Shown: positions 1 to 7,979 of the stretch, one piece after another
How the letters are laid out: each line of letters starts with the position of its first letter
Numbering within the stretch: the first letter of the stretch is position 1
Assembly: GCA_964470515.1 (NCBI GenBank)
Contig: CAYYDD010000025.1
Span: 1-20,969, forward strand
Source of the DNA: RGIG3009 sp964470515
GTDB lineage: Bacteria > Bacillota > Clostridia > Oscillospirales > Acutalibacteraceae
Length of the DNA: 20,969 nt
Direction: 5' to 3'
Translations under genes and position numbers: made by a program
The notes under the pieces: generated by a model
What the model was told of the DNA's origin: nothing
The model's input: only the letters and a program-made list of their open reading frames with translations
Database searches by the model: none

Positions 1-32
1 CCCCTAACGTAGTTATTATCCTACGTTAGGGG
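1..32. repeat. perfect 12-bp palindrome, 8-base loop
   Basis: Bases 1-12 are the exact reverse complement of 21-32, with loop 13-20. The stem has a CCCC/GGGG base and a TAACGTAG core. A few T-containing bases follow (34-43) but no clean T-run, so it could be the terminator of a gene left of the window or the end of a mobile or repeat element. The window begins exactly at its first base, so the 5' context is unknown. Confidence 0.6.
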
Positions 33-102
33 GTACTTTGTCTATTGTCCGGTTTCACCGGTTCAGTTCACTATGCGGGGGGATTTTTATTACGTAAGCA
101 CA

Positions 103-131
103 TTTACAAACGTCTGCGAATGTGATAAACT
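103..131 (+). promoter_or_regulatory. putative sigma-A promoter of the ydcF-like gene
   Basis: TTTACA (103-108, 5 of 6 consensus), a 17-base spacer and TAAACT (126-131, 4 of 6), with a TGn extended -10 at 123-125. It lies about 85 bases upstream of the start codon at 215, leaving a leader with small inverted repeats (for example GCCC-ATA-GGGC near 167-177). I recognise no known riboswitch in the leader. Confidence 0.45.
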
Positions 132-214
132 AATGGCATAATCGAAAAGGGTCGAATCCCTAATTGCCCATAGGGCGGCTTTTGGGCTATACCTTGTCGA
201 GGGGAGGCGTTCGG

Positions 215-991
215 ATGAACTGGGCAATGGGGCTGCGCACCGTGGGTGCGGGGCTGAGTGCATTGATTGCGCTGTGGGGGCTGTTACCCGCCTTTACGGC
301 CCGTTTGCACGCGGGTAGCATCACGATGCTGATCGTCGGTGCGCTGGGTGTGTTTGTCTGTATCCGTTTTACGACGGTGGCGGCGTTTGTCGGTCGGCTG
401 TGGCAGCCGGTCGCCGGTCGCATACTGCTGATCGCCGTGGCGGTGATCGCGGCGGCACTTGTCGTGCTATTCGCGGTGGTATCCGTGATGATGGTGGGTG
501 CGAACTTCAACGCACCGGATCGGCAGGCCACGCTTATCGTGCTCGGTGCCGGGTTGCGGGGTGATCAGCCGAGCAAAATTTTACGCGGTCGTCTGAACGC
601 CACCGTGGAGTATATGGAGGCGCACCCGCAGGTCAAGTGTATCGTGTCCGGCGGTCAGGGCGCGGATGAAATCTGCACCGAGGCCTCGGTGATGCAGACG
701 TATCTTTTGAACGCCGGTATCGCCTCCGAACGCATTTACGTGGAGGATAAGTCAGCCAGTACGTTTGAAAATATTAAATTTTCTAAGGAAATTATCGAAA
801 AAAACGGCCTTTCTTCTCGAATTGCCGTCGTAACACAGGAGTTTCACCAGTACCGCGCACAGCAATTCGCCAAGACCGCAGGGTTTACCGAGGTCGGTGC
901 GGTGACCGCTCACACCCCGTGGGAGCTGCTCGGCAGCTATTGGATCCGCGACTTTGCCGGTATCTGTCATATGGTCTTGCTCGGAACGTAA
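215..991 (+). CDS. YdcF/SanA-like (DUF218) membrane protein
   Basis: A 258-residue protein of the YdcF/DUF218 family, whose members are linked to cell-envelope functions but mostly lack a defined biochemical role. The first ~100 residues contain three hydrophobic segments, probably membrane-spanning. The DUF218 domain follows: it opens with a strand ending in VLGAGL, continues with an SGGQG turn and an E-A-xx-M helix, then the STFENI motif, and ends with VTQEFHQYRA, all typical of the family. I chose ATG 215 over an upstream in-frame ATG at 164 because GAGGGGAGG sits 6 bases before it; the 164 start has no ribosome binding site. The gene is monocistronic, with its own promoter and a strong terminator. 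A short AT-rich patch (767-800) is the only compositional oddity. Confidence 0.8.
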   Translation: MNWAMGLRTVGAGLSALIALWGLLPAFTARLHAGSITMLIVGALGVFVCIRFTTVAAFVGRLWQPVAGRILLIAVAVIAAALVVLFAVVSVMMVGANFNAPDRQATLIVLGAGLRGDQPSKILRGRLNATVEYMEAHPQVKCIVSGGQGADEICTEASVMQTYLLNAGIASERIYVEDKSASTFENIKFSKEIIEKNGLSSRIAVVTQEFHQYRAQQFAKTAGFTEVGAVTAHTPWELLGSYWIRDFAGICHMVLLGT

Positions 992-1030
992 AAACAAATG
1001 GCATCGCTGCGCGATGCCATTTGTTTTTTT
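991..1030. terminator. bidirectional intrinsic terminator
   Basis: A 17-bp perfect stem (991-1007 with 1011-1027) closed by a 3-base loop and followed by T residues on the plus strand. The base of the stem is A-rich, so the minus strand also gets a T-tract. It overlaps the stop of the ydcF-like gene and abuts the stop of the converging HAD gene, so it can terminate both. Confidence 0.9.
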
Positions 1031-1718
1031 ATAATCGGAACAGCTCGCGCAGGGTGGTGATGACGCTGTCGGTCTCGGTGGCATCACTGCCGGGCAACGT
1101 GCCGCGCATACGGTACGGATGCCCCACGGCGGATAGTAGCTCCGCGTCGTTCCAGCCGTCGCCGAAGGCGACCGCCTGCTGCGGCGGGATGCCGAGCTTC
1201 TCCATCAGCGTAACGGCGGCGTTGCCCTTATTGGCGCACGGCGCGACCAGCTCAGCGATGCCCGGCTCGCGGTACGCCAAGCGATAGTTGGGGCTTTCCG
1301 CAGGGATGCGGTCGGTAAACAGCTCCAGCTTTAACACCGGTTCCCCGATCTCATTGGGATTGGCGACGGGCTTGCCGACGGGCGCACCGCCCAAGCTGTA
1401 CGCGGTCTCGCGCCCGTGAACGGTGACTTTTGGGTAGTTATTCAGCAGGGTCTTCACCGCCTTGGCGGGGATGGGGCGCTTGTGCAACACGAAATCGTGC
1501 CGACGGGTGAGCGCACCGTCCAGACAGATAAACACCAGCCGATGCGCCAATGCGCCGAACAGCGTGCGAAGTTGCGTATACGGTCGCCCGCTGGCGATCA
1601 CCACAGTGACACCGCGATCGGTCAGCCGACGCAGCAGGTCGCACGCCTCCTCCGATATCGCGTTTTCACCGCGCGGCAACAGCGTGCCGTCCACATCACA
1701 AAATACCAGCCGCAACAT
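1029..1718 (-). CDS. HAD superfamily (Cof-type) hydrolase
   Basis: A 229-residue haloacid-dehalogenase-fold phosphatase, probably acting on sugar phosphates or similar small phosphometabolites; the substrate cannot be told from sequence. Motif I is DVDGT near the N-terminus (nucleophile and acid/base aspartates), motif II is the ASGRP stretch, and motif IV is GDGWND, which binds magnesium. At 229 residues it is shorter than many Cof proteins (about 260-280), implying a small cap domain. An in-frame GTG three codons upstream (1727) is possible, but AAGGAGG is spaced correctly for the ATG at 1718 and overlaps the GTG. It follows mutS2 by 24 bases and is the last gene of the minus-strand block. 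Confidence 0.85.
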   Translation of the reverse strand: MLRLVFCDVDGTLLPRGENAISEEACDLLRRLTDRGVTVVIASGRPYTQLRTLFGALAHRLVFICLDGALTRRHDFVLHKRPIPAKAVKTLLNNYPKVTVHGRETAYSLGGAPVGKPVANPNEIGEPVLKLELFTDRIPAESPNYRLAYREPGIAELVAPCANKGNAAVTLMEKLGIPPQQAVAFGDGWNDAELLSAVGHPYRMRGTLPGSDATETDSVITTLRELFRL

Positions 1719-1742
1719 ACGCGGCACCTCCTTGTTTTTTGC

Positions 1743-4121
1743 TTATTTCATCGTGACGACCGTCACACCGGTCTCGCCCTCGCCGTAGGCACCCAAACGG
1801 AACGACTCCACACCGGGATAGCCCCGCAGGTGCGCCTGCACGGCGGCGCGAAGCGCACCGGTGCCCTTGCCGTGGATGATGGTGACGCGCTCCAGTCCGG
1901 AGAGACGGGCATCGTCCAGAAATTTATCGATCTCCAGCAGCGCTTCCTCGGTAGTCTGCCCGCGCAGGTCAAGCTCGGTTCGTGCCGAGCGCGAGGAACG
2001 GGACAGGTCACCCGATGCCCTCCGCACGCCTGCAGGTGTGGCAGTTTTGACCTTTTTATCTAAGAGCCGCAGCGATGCTACCGACACGCGCGTACGGATG
2101 ATGCCCGCCTGCACCTCCACGTTGCCGGAGGCACCGGGCGGCGAGATCACCACGGCGGGCTTGTCGATATCCGTCAGCAGTACCTCATCACCCACCTGCA
2201 ACGGGCGGGGGAGAGTATAGTTATCGCACCGTTTTTCGGTCACGGGATCGATATCGTCCTCCAGCTTGTTCAGCCGGTTGCGTAGCTGTGAACGAGCCGC
2301 AGCGGCCTTTTGTGAAAAGTCGGCTTCGTCCTTTTGACGGCGTAGCTTATCAAGCTCCTCCACCAGTGCCTCGGCATCCCGCCGCGCGCGCTCCACCAGA
2401 CGCTTGGCTTGGTCGCGTGCCTCGGTCAGTTCCTTTTCGCGCAGACGGTCGAGCTCCTCCAAACGGTGCTCGGCCGTGGCTTTGACAGCTTCGGTCTCGG
2501 CAGCCATACGGCGGGAGGCGGTGAGCTGTTCCTCGAGTTCGCGCCGCTTTTCCTCCAATCCGACGACTACTTCCTCCAGACGGCGTTCGTCGCTGTCTAC
2601 CAGCGAGCGGGCGTGCTGCACCACCGCGGCGGGCATACCCAGCCGCTCGGAAATGGCAAACGCATTGGAACGGCCGGGCACACCCACCAACAGACGGTAG
2701 GTCGGCCGCAGGGTGGCAACGTCAAACTCACAGCTCCCGTTTTCCACACCCGGCGTTTGCAGAGCATAGGCCTTCAACTCCGCGTAATGCGTCGTTGCCG
2801 CAATGTGTGCACCCTGCGCACGCAACTGCTCCAAGGTGGCGGTGGCGAGTGCCGCACCCTCGATGGGGTCGGTGCCCGCGCCCAGCTCGTCCAGCAGTAC
2901 CAGACTGCGGTTGTGTGCCTCGTTCAGAATACGGATAATGTTGGTGGTGTGTGCCGAGAACGTAGACAGCGATTGCTCGATGGATTGCTCGTCACCGATA
3001 TCCGCGAGCACGGTGCGGAACACCGAGAACGAGCTGCCGTCGCTGACCGGCGGCAACAGGCCGCACTGCACCATCAGGGTCAGCAGTCCTAACGTTTTAA
3101 GCGTCACCGTTTTACCGCCCGTGTTCGGACCGGTGATGACGAGGGTATCAAACGCAAAGCCAAGCTCCACGTCAATGGGGACGACACGGTCAGCCGCGAT
3201 GAGCGGATGCCGCGCACGGCGCAGACGGATACATCCGTCCTCCGTCACCGCGGGGAGGGTGGCTTTCATCGCATAGGCAAGCCGCGCCTTGGAGAAGATC
3301 AGATCCAGCTCGATGAGTACGGCATAGTCCTGCAAAACGGCATCGGCAAACGAGCCGGCCTCGGCAGACAGCTCCTGAATGATACGTTCGATCTCCGCCG
3401 CCTCGCGGGATTCCCAGAGCTTCAGGTCGTTGTTGGCTTCCACGGCACCCATCGGCTCGATAAACACGGTAGCACCCGAGGCCGAGGTGTCGTGCACGAG
3501 ACCCGGTACGTCACCGCGGTGCTCCGCCTTAACGGGGACGACAAAGCGTCCGCCGCGGATGGTGACCACCGGGTCCTGCAACAACTTTTGTGCGTTGGGA
3601 GAGTGGATGAGCTTATCCAGTTGCTCCCGCACGCGGGCGGAGGCCGCCCGCATACGTCGGCGGATATCTGCCAAGGCGGTGGAGGCGTGGTCGCTGACCT
3701 CTTCCTCCGACACAATGGCGGTGTGTATCTTATCCTCCAGATACTTGTTGGGAGAAAGCAGAGAAAATCGCTCGTCCAGACAGGTGGACACGCCCTCACA
3801 GTGCTGATGCCATTCCTTCAGGGAGCGGATAACGCGTAGCGTTCCCGCGATGCGCAACAGCTCGCCGAGTGACAGCGTCGCCCCTGCCTGCGCACGGCGC
3901 AGGGCATTGGACACGTTGGTTGCACCGCCGAACGAGGGTGCGCCGAACTTTGCCATCAGCATCACGGCGGCATTCGTTTCATCCAGCAGAGTACGCACCT
4001 CACTCGTAAACGGTGAGGGACGCAGTGCACGCGCGGCCTCGGCCGTATCGGTACACGTCGCCTGCGCGGCGAGCAGGTCTAAAATTTTATCCAGCTCCAA
4101 TGACCGGTAATGCTTGTTCAT
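1743..4121 (-). CDS. mutS2: MutS2 family ATPase/endonuclease
   Basis: A 792-residue protein of normal length for MutS2 (about 785 in Bacillus). MutS2 is not a mismatch-repair protein. It binds branched DNA to limit homologous recombination and in Bacillus also splits collided ribosomes. The N-terminal core/lever domain leads to the ATPase with Walker A GPNTGGKT at residues 331-338 and a Walker B region VLLDELGAGTDP around 400. A charged coiled coil spans about 510-620. The C-terminal Smr nuclease domain (about 715-792) carries the LDLRG and HGKGTGAL motifs. The ATG overlaps the recO stop by four bases (ATGA) with AAGGAG inside recO, so translation is probably coupled. Confidence 0.97.
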   Translation of the reverse strand: MNKHYRSLELDKILDLLAAQATCTDTAEAARALRPSPFTSEVRTLLDETNAAVMLMAKFGAPSFGGATNVSNALRRAQAGATLSLGELLRIAGTLRVIRSLKEWHQHCEGVSTCLDERFSLLSPNKYLEDKIHTAIVSEEEVSDHASTALADIRRRMRAASARVREQLDKLIHSPNAQKLLQDPVVTIRGGRFVVPVKAEHRGDVPGLVHDTSASGATVFIEPMGAVEANNDLKLWESREAAEIERIIQELSAEAGSFADAVLQDYAVLIELDLIFSKARLAYAMKATLPAVTEDGCIRLRRARHPLIAADRVVPIDVELGFAFDTLVITGPNTGGKTVTLKTLGLLTLMVQCGLLPPVSDGSSFSVFRTVLADIGDEQSIEQSLSTFSAHTTNIIRILNEAHNRSLVLLDELGAGTDPIEGAALATATLEQLRAQGAHIAATTHYAELKAYALQTPGVENGSCEFDVATLRPTYRLLVGVPGRSNAFAISERLGMPAAVVQHARSLVDSDERRLEEVVVGLEEKRRELEEQLTASRRMAAETEAVKATAEHRLEELDRLREKELTEARDQAKRLVERARRDAEALVEELDKLRRQKDEADFSQKAAAARSQLRNRLNKLEDDIDPVTEKRCDNYTLPRPLQVGDEVLLTDIDKPAVVISPPGASGNVEVQAGIIRTRVSVASLRLLDKKVKTATPAGVRRASGDLSRSSRSARTELDLRGQTTEEALLEIDKFLDDARLSGLERVTIIHGKGTGALRAAVQAHLRGYPGVESFRLGAYGEGETGVTVVTMK

Positions 4122-4861
4122 AGAGACTCCTTAATGCTATGATAAAAATCTAAGGTATTAAACCCGCGACCGAGCTGTGTCAGCAAAAACCGCTCTGCAA
4201 CGTCGCACAGTGCGGCGGCCTCGGCCTCGGGCAGTGAAAACGCAAAGCAGCGTTCAAAGGGCGCGTAAACGATGTGCCGCATCGCCGCCAGCACGGTGGG
4301 GGATACCGCTACTGCGGGAATGGTGCCGTGACACGTATCGCACAGCAGCACGCCCTGCAACGGCGAAAACCACGTGCCGCTCTCAGCGTTACAGCCGGCA
4401 CACGCGGCAACGGCGGGCATATAGCCCGCCTGACGTAACAGCCGCAGCTCCGTTACGGCCTTGAGCATCGGTAATGGGCGCGAGCCCTCTGCCAGATAAT
4501 GCAGTGAATTGAGCAGCAGGCGCAACGCTTCCTCGGCCGGCTCCTCCTGTGGGGCGAGCACGCCCGCCAATTCACAAAAATATTGCGCGAGAGCCAGCGT
4601 GTCCAACTGTTCCCGCACTTTAAAAAACACGTTGATGGACTCAGCATCGTCCACTATGTATTTTTCCCGCCCCTTGTACAGCGTCAGGCGGGAATAGCAC
4701 AACAGATGCGTTGCCGAGCTGTTGCGGCTCTTTAAATTGCGCGCATCGCGCACCGAAGCACGGATCACCCCACAGTCGCGCGTCAGCGCGGTGACAAAGC
4801 GATCCGACTCACCGATATTGTTGTTTTCCCGCACGATCAGTGCGTCGGTGGTCAGCTTCAT
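4118..4861 (-). CDS. recO: DNA repair protein RecO
   Basis: A 247-residue RecO, which anneals single strands and, with RecR/RecF, loads RecA on SSB-coated DNA. The N-terminal OB-fold starts at MKLTTDALIVRE. The helical domain follows, and a zinc finger has Cys154, Cys157, Cys174 and Cys177. The open frame extends upstream, but the ATG at 4861 matches the family N-terminus and the upstream extension is the yqzL region read in another frame. Its 5' end overlaps yqzL by 53 bases and its stop overlaps mutS2. The order era-yqzL-recO is typical of Bacillota. Confidence 0.95.
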   Translation of the reverse strand: MKLTTDALIVRENNNIGESDRFVTALTRDCGVIRASVRDARNLKSRNSSATHLLCYSRLTLYKGREKYIVDDAESINVFFKVREQLDTLALAQYFCELAGVLAPQEEPAEEALRLLLNSLHYLAEGSRPLPMLKAVTELRLLRQAGYMPAVAACAGCNAESGTWFSPLQGVLLCDTCHGTIPAVAVSPTVLAAMRHIVYAPFERCFAFSLPEAEAAALCDVAERFLLTQLGRGFNTLDFYHSIKESL

Positions 4862-4994
4862 TGGCAGCTTCTCCGTTTTCTTCTGCGGCCACGCTGTTAG
4901 TGCCTGCGGTATACACGTCGATGCCGCAGTAACGCAGATAATCCTCAACCTTGCCGGTCTTTTGAAAGGTCGCCCACAGCTTTTCCTGATCCAT
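4809..4994 (-). CDS. yqzL: YqzL family small protein
   Basis: A 61-residue protein between era and recO, the position of yqzL in Bacillus, where the product is about 47 residues and of unknown function. The recognisable part is the first ~25 residues: MDQEKLWATFQKTGKVEDYL resembles the YqzL core (aromatic, T-G-x-x-x-x-Y-L). The remainder is polar and unconserved, and its coding end lies inside recO in another frame. GGAGGG sits 7 bases before the ATG at 4994. It is 41 bases downstream of era. The assignment rests on the short motif plus position. Confidence 0.75.
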   Translation of the reverse strand: MDQEKLWATFQKTGKVEDYLRYCGIDVYTAGTNSVAAEENGEAANEADHRRTDRAGKQQYR

Positions 4995-5035
4995 ACCGAT
5001 CCCTCCACTCACAGTGTGAGCGAAGGGGCGGACGA

Positions 5036-5938
5036 TTATGCGCGGTAACCGAAGGAATTTAATAGACCCTGACGGTTGCGCCAGTCCTCTTTTACCTTGA
5101 CCCAGCATTGCAGATCAACGTGTGTGTTGAACAGCGACTCCATCTCCTGCCGCGCGGCGGAAGCAACGCTTTTGAGCATCGTGCCGCGCTTGCCGATGAT
5201 GATGCCCTTGTGCGTATCGCGCTCGCAGAAGATCTCCGCGTCGATCTCTAAGATCGAGCCGCGGTCGTTCTCACGTTCCTCAAACCGTTCCACCACCACC
5301 GCCACGCCGTGCGGGATCTCCTCACGCAGCTGCAGCAGCATCTGCTCACGCAGAAGCTCTGCGGCAAGGATGCGGTCGGGCTGGTCACTGGTGGTATCCG
5401 CCGGGAAAAAATGCGGGCTGGGCAGTGCATAACGGGCCAGCTCCTTGCCCAGCAGCGAAATGCCCTCGCCGGTCAGTGCGGAAACGGGCAGGATCGCCTC
5501 AAACGGATACACCTGCCGCCACGCGTCGATACACGCGAGCAGTGACGATTTATCCGCCAGTGTGTCGAGCTTATTCAGCGCCAGCAGTACCGGCAGCTTT
5601 TGCGAACGAAAACGCTCTAGCAGTTCTTTTTCGGCATCACGCACCACCGTGGTGGGCTCCGCTACCAGAATGCCCGCATCCACACCGGATACCGCTTCGC
5701 CGATGGTTTGTATCATAAAGTCCCCCAAGCGGGTGCGAGGGCGGTGTGATCCGGGCGTATCCAGAAACACAAGCTGGGTGTCGTCCTTCGTCAGCACACC
5801 CATAATGCGGTTACGGGTGGTCTGGGGCTTGTCCGACACGATGGCCACCTTGCGGCCGACCAGCGCGTTGAGCAACGACGATTTTCCCACGTTCGGAATG
5901 CCGACGATGGCGATAAAGGCTGATTTGGTATCCGACAT
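5036..5938 (-). CDS. era: GTPase Era
   Basis: A 300-residue essential GTPase that binds 16S rRNA near the 3' end and helps 30S subunit assembly. G1 is GIPNVGKSS (residues 13-21), the switch region has TTRNR, G3 is DTPGSH, G4 is NKLD and G5 lies in VSALTGEG. The C-terminal KH domain holds IIGKRGTML, its RNA-binding GxxG loop. I took ATG 5938, preceded by GGAGGT five bases away, rather than a GTG-like extension at 5950. It follows dgkA by 20 bases. The nearby ybeY product also acts on 16S rRNA maturation, so the cluster is functionally coherent. Confidence 0.97.
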   Translation of the reverse strand: MSDTKSAFIAIVGIPNVGKSSLLNALVGRKVAIVSDKPQTTRNRIMGVLTKDDTQLVFLDTPGSHRPRTRLGDFMIQTIGEAVSGVDAGILVAEPTTVVRDAEKELLERFRSQKLPVLLALNKLDTLADKSSLLACIDAWRQVYPFEAILPVSALTGEGISLLGKELARYALPSPHFFPADTTSDQPDRILAAELLREQMLLQLREEIPHGVAVVVERFEERENDRGSILEIDAEIFCERDTHKGIIIGKRGTMLKSVASAARQEMESLFNTHVDLQCWVKVKEDWRNRQGLLNSFGYRA

Positions 5939-5958
5939 AGTTACCTCCACTTAGTGCG

Positions 5959-6423
5959 TCAGTTGTGGTTAAAAATAAACAACCACGCGGGCACGAAAGA
6001 AACGAGCAGTGCACAAGGCTGCCACCATTCCGTCTGCCAGCGTTTAAAGATCGCCAGCCAGATCTCCGGCTGTAAAAACAGGATAAGCCCCACAGCGAAC
6101 GCTGCCACCGACAGCACGAGCACCGCTCCGGCGGCGAGATCCTTGGCTGCGCCGGACAGCGGATGCGGCTCGGCGGAAATGCGGTCTATCGTGCGTTCCA
6201 GTGCGCTGTTGAACAGCTCCGCGCACAGCACGGCCCCAAAGGTCAGGCACAGCACGGCCCATTCGGCACGGGACAGCGAAAAATACGGTGTAAACGCCAG
6301 CACGTAGGCGGTCACTGCCAGATGGAAGCGAAAATTCCGCTCGGTTCTGATACATAGCCACACGCCGCGCAGTGCCCAGCGAAAGCCGCGCCAAAAGACG
6401 CCGCGCTTACTCGCCGAGGACAT
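5959..6423 (-). CDS. dgkA: diacylglycerol/undecaprenol kinase family protein
   Basis: A 154-residue integral membrane kinase of the DgkA family. In Gram-positives these enzymes phosphorylate undecaprenol, feeding the lipid carrier for peptidoglycan and teichoic acid synthesis. Visible signatures are the N-terminal amphipathic helix with RTERNFRFH, the catalytic helix with ELFNSALERTID, and three hydrophobic segments. It is longer than the usual ~120 residues: about 30 extra C-terminal residues include a fourth hydrophobic stretch (CALLVSFVPAWLFIF). Its start overlaps the ybeY end by 17 bases. The Bacillus neighbour cdd, normally between dgkA and era, is absent. Confidence 0.92.
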   Translation of the reverse strand: MSSASKRGVFWRGFRWALRGVWLCIRTERNFRFHLAVTAYVLAFTPYFSLSRAEWAVLCLTFGAVLCAELFNSALERTIDRISAEPHPLSGAAKDLAAGAVLVLSVAAFAVGLILFLQPEIWLAIFKRWQTEWWQPCALLVSFVPAWLFIFNHN

Positions 6424-6910
6424 AGCTGTTGATGCGGGACAGACCGATCTGGTCCATCACGGTCTCTTCCTTTTCCCGCATATGCACGGCCTCTAAGCCG
6501 CCGTTGACGTGATCGTAGCCGAGCAGATGGAACATCGAATGTACCGTCAGATAGCCGACCTCGCGGTTGAACGAATGGCCGAAATCCTCTGCCTGTTTTT
6601 GCGCCTGCTCCAGCGACAGCACGATGTTGCCGATGAGCTTTTCGCCGGTCTCGGGATTTACTTCAAATTGGCCGTTTTCGCCGAGCGGGAAAGACAGCAC
6701 GTCGGTCGGAGCATCGAGGCCGCGCTGCTCCAGATTGATCTGATGGATCAGCTCGTTATCCACCAGCGTCACGTCCACCTGCGCTGAACCCTCCATACCC
6801 TCCAGATCCAGTACCGCGTGGCAGCAACGGCGAATAAGCATACGCAGTCCGGTGGGGATCTTTACCGTTTTTTGACGGTTTTCAATGTCTACCCGAATTT
6901 TTTTCAGCAT
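6407..6910 (-). CDS. ybeY: endoribonuclease YbeY
   Basis: A 167-residue zinc-dependent RNase implicated in 16S rRNA 3'-end maturation and ribosome quality control. The family signature HSMFHLLGYDH gives three zinc ligands, His124, His128 and His134. The LDAPTDVLSFPLGE block upstream is also typical. An in-frame extension to 7024 is only the phoH coding region in another frame; MLKKIRVDIENRQ is the natural N-terminus. The start lies 29 bases inside the 3' end of phoH, so the two are probably translationally coupled. Confidence 0.96.
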   Translation of the reverse strand: MLKKIRVDIENRQKTVKIPTGLRMLIRRCCHAVLDLEGMEGSAQVDVTLVDNELIHQINLEQRGLDAPTDVLSFPLGENGQFEVNPETGEKLIGNIVLSLEQAQKQAEDFGHSFNREVGYLTVHSMFHLLGYDHVNGGLEAVHMREKEETVMDQIGLSRINSYVLGE

Positions 6911-7883
6911 TGCGTGTTCGCTTCCTTTCCTGCTTGGCTTTTTCGTAATCCTCATAAGCTTTAATGATGCGCTGTACCAGCTGGTGGCGCACCACGTCTT
7001 TTTGATTGAACGTACAAACGGCAACGTCCTCCACGTCCTTGAGGATGCGCATCACCTCGCGCAGACCGCTCCTTTTGCCGTCCGGCAGGTCGATCTGAGT
7101 GATATCGCCGGTGACGACCATCTTGGAATTGAAGCCCAGACGCGTCAGAAACATTTTCATCTGCTCCGGGGTGGTATTCTGCGCCTCATCGAGGATGACA
7201 AAGCAATCGTCCAGCGTGCGTCCGCGCATATACGCCAGCGGCGCGACCTCGATGTTGCCGCGGTCGAGATATTTCTGGTAGGTCTCGGTGCCGAGCATAT
7301 CAAACAGCGCGTCGTACAGCGGGCGCAGGTACGGATCGACCTTAGATTGCAGGTCGCCCGGCAAAAAGCCGAGTTTTTCACCGGCCTCCACTGCGGGGCG
7401 GGTGAGGATGATGCGATTGACCTGCTTCGAACGGAACGCTTCCACCGCCATAGCGACGGCGAGGTACGTTTTTCCCGTACCGGCGGGGCCGATGCCCAGC
7501 ACGATGGTGTTGCTGCGGATGGCCTCCACATATGCTTTTTGCCCCAACGTTTTCGGTTTAACGGGGCGGCCTTTAGAGGTGATACAGATGCTGTCGCCCG
7601 ACAGTGCGGGTAGCTCCTGCTCCGCACCCTCGTTGACAAGCATCATCACGTACCGCACGTTCTGCTCTGTGAGCTGTTCGCCGCGACTGATGAGCTGTAG
7701 CAGACCGTGGATGGCGCGGGCCGCCCGCATCACATCCTCCGGCTCGCCGCTGACCTTGATATCACTGTCACGGCTGAGGATGCGCACGCGGTACTGTTGC
7801 TCCAGCAGGCGGATATTTTCATCAAAATTACCGAAAAGTGCGACCGCTTGTTCCATACGATCCACGTTGATAAGTTGTTCCAC
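6882..7883 (-). CDS. phoH: PhoH-like ATPase
   Basis: A 333-residue PhoH family P-loop NTPase with a probable role in RNA metabolism; the exact substrate is unsettled for the family. Walker A is GPAGTGKT at 132-139, Walker B is VILDEAQN, and the N-terminal ~100 residues have the KH-like character usual in this family. The start is GTG at 7883 with GAGGG about 7-8 bases upstream. It is preceded by its own good promoter (7912-7940) and followed by an overlapping ybeY. In many Bacillota a 7TM-HD phosphodiesterase gene (pgpH/yqfF) sits between phoH and ybeY; here it is missing. Confidence 0.95.
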   Translation of the reverse strand: MEQLINVDRMEQAVALFGNFDENIRLLEQQYRVRILSRDSDIKVSGEPEDVMRAARAIHGLLQLISRGEQLTEQNVRYVMMLVNEGAEQELPALSGDSICITSKGRPVKPKTLGQKAYVEAIRSNTIVLGIGPAGTGKTYLAVAMAVEAFRSKQVNRIILTRPAVEAGEKLGFLPGDLQSKVDPYLRPLYDALFDMLGTETYQKYLDRGNIEVAPLAYMRGRTLDDCFVILDEAQNTTPEQMKMFLTRLGFNSKMVVTGDITQIDLPDGKRSGLREVMRILKDVEDVAVCTFNQKDVVRHQLVQRIIKAYEDYEKAKQERKRTRNAEKNSGRH

Positions 7884-7911
7884 GCACAGCCCTCTTTTTG
7901 CTTTTTATGTT

Positions 7912-7940
7912 AGTATACCACAAAAAATCCGGCTTGTCAC
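7912..7940 (-). promoter_or_regulatory. sigma-A promoter of phoH
   Basis: On the minus strand: GTGACA (7940-7935, 5 of 6), a 17-base spacer and TATACT (7917-7912, 5 of 6), ending 28 bases before the GTG start. This separates vegetative expression of phoH-ybeY-dgkA-era-recO-mutS2 from the sporulation pair upstream. Confidence 0.75.
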
Positions 7941-7964
7941 TAGCAAAATGTACAAAAAATCCGG
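7920..7964. repeat. 13-base direct repeat at the phoH promoter
   Basis: ACAAAAAATCCGG occurs at 7920-7932 and again at 7952-7964, 32 bases apart (about three helical turns). The first copy lies inside the spacer of the phoH promoter and the second just upstream of its -35. It could be a regulator site or a T-rich termination remnant after yqfD; no hairpin accompanies it. Confidence 0.6.
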
Positions 7965-7979
7965 GCAAAAGCGGGCGTT

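Noticed and set aside
61..214. Riboswitch in the leader of the ydcF-like gene
   Set aside because: Small inverted repeats are present, but I could not match the conserved core of any riboswitch class that I know; only a promoter is supported.
164..214. Upstream ATG start for the ydcF-like protein
   Set aside because: No ribosome binding site, and the added residues do not look like family sequence; ATG 215 has an excellent one.
2409..3839. Long plus-strand open frames opposite mutS2
   Set aside because: They are antisense shadows caused by GC-rich codons; mutS2 has every expected motif over the full span and the opposite frames have no ribosome binding sites or recognisable domains.
4864..5008. 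N-terminal extension of RecO to 5008
   Set aside because: It overlaps yqzL in another frame, and RecO proteins begin near MKLTTDALIV.
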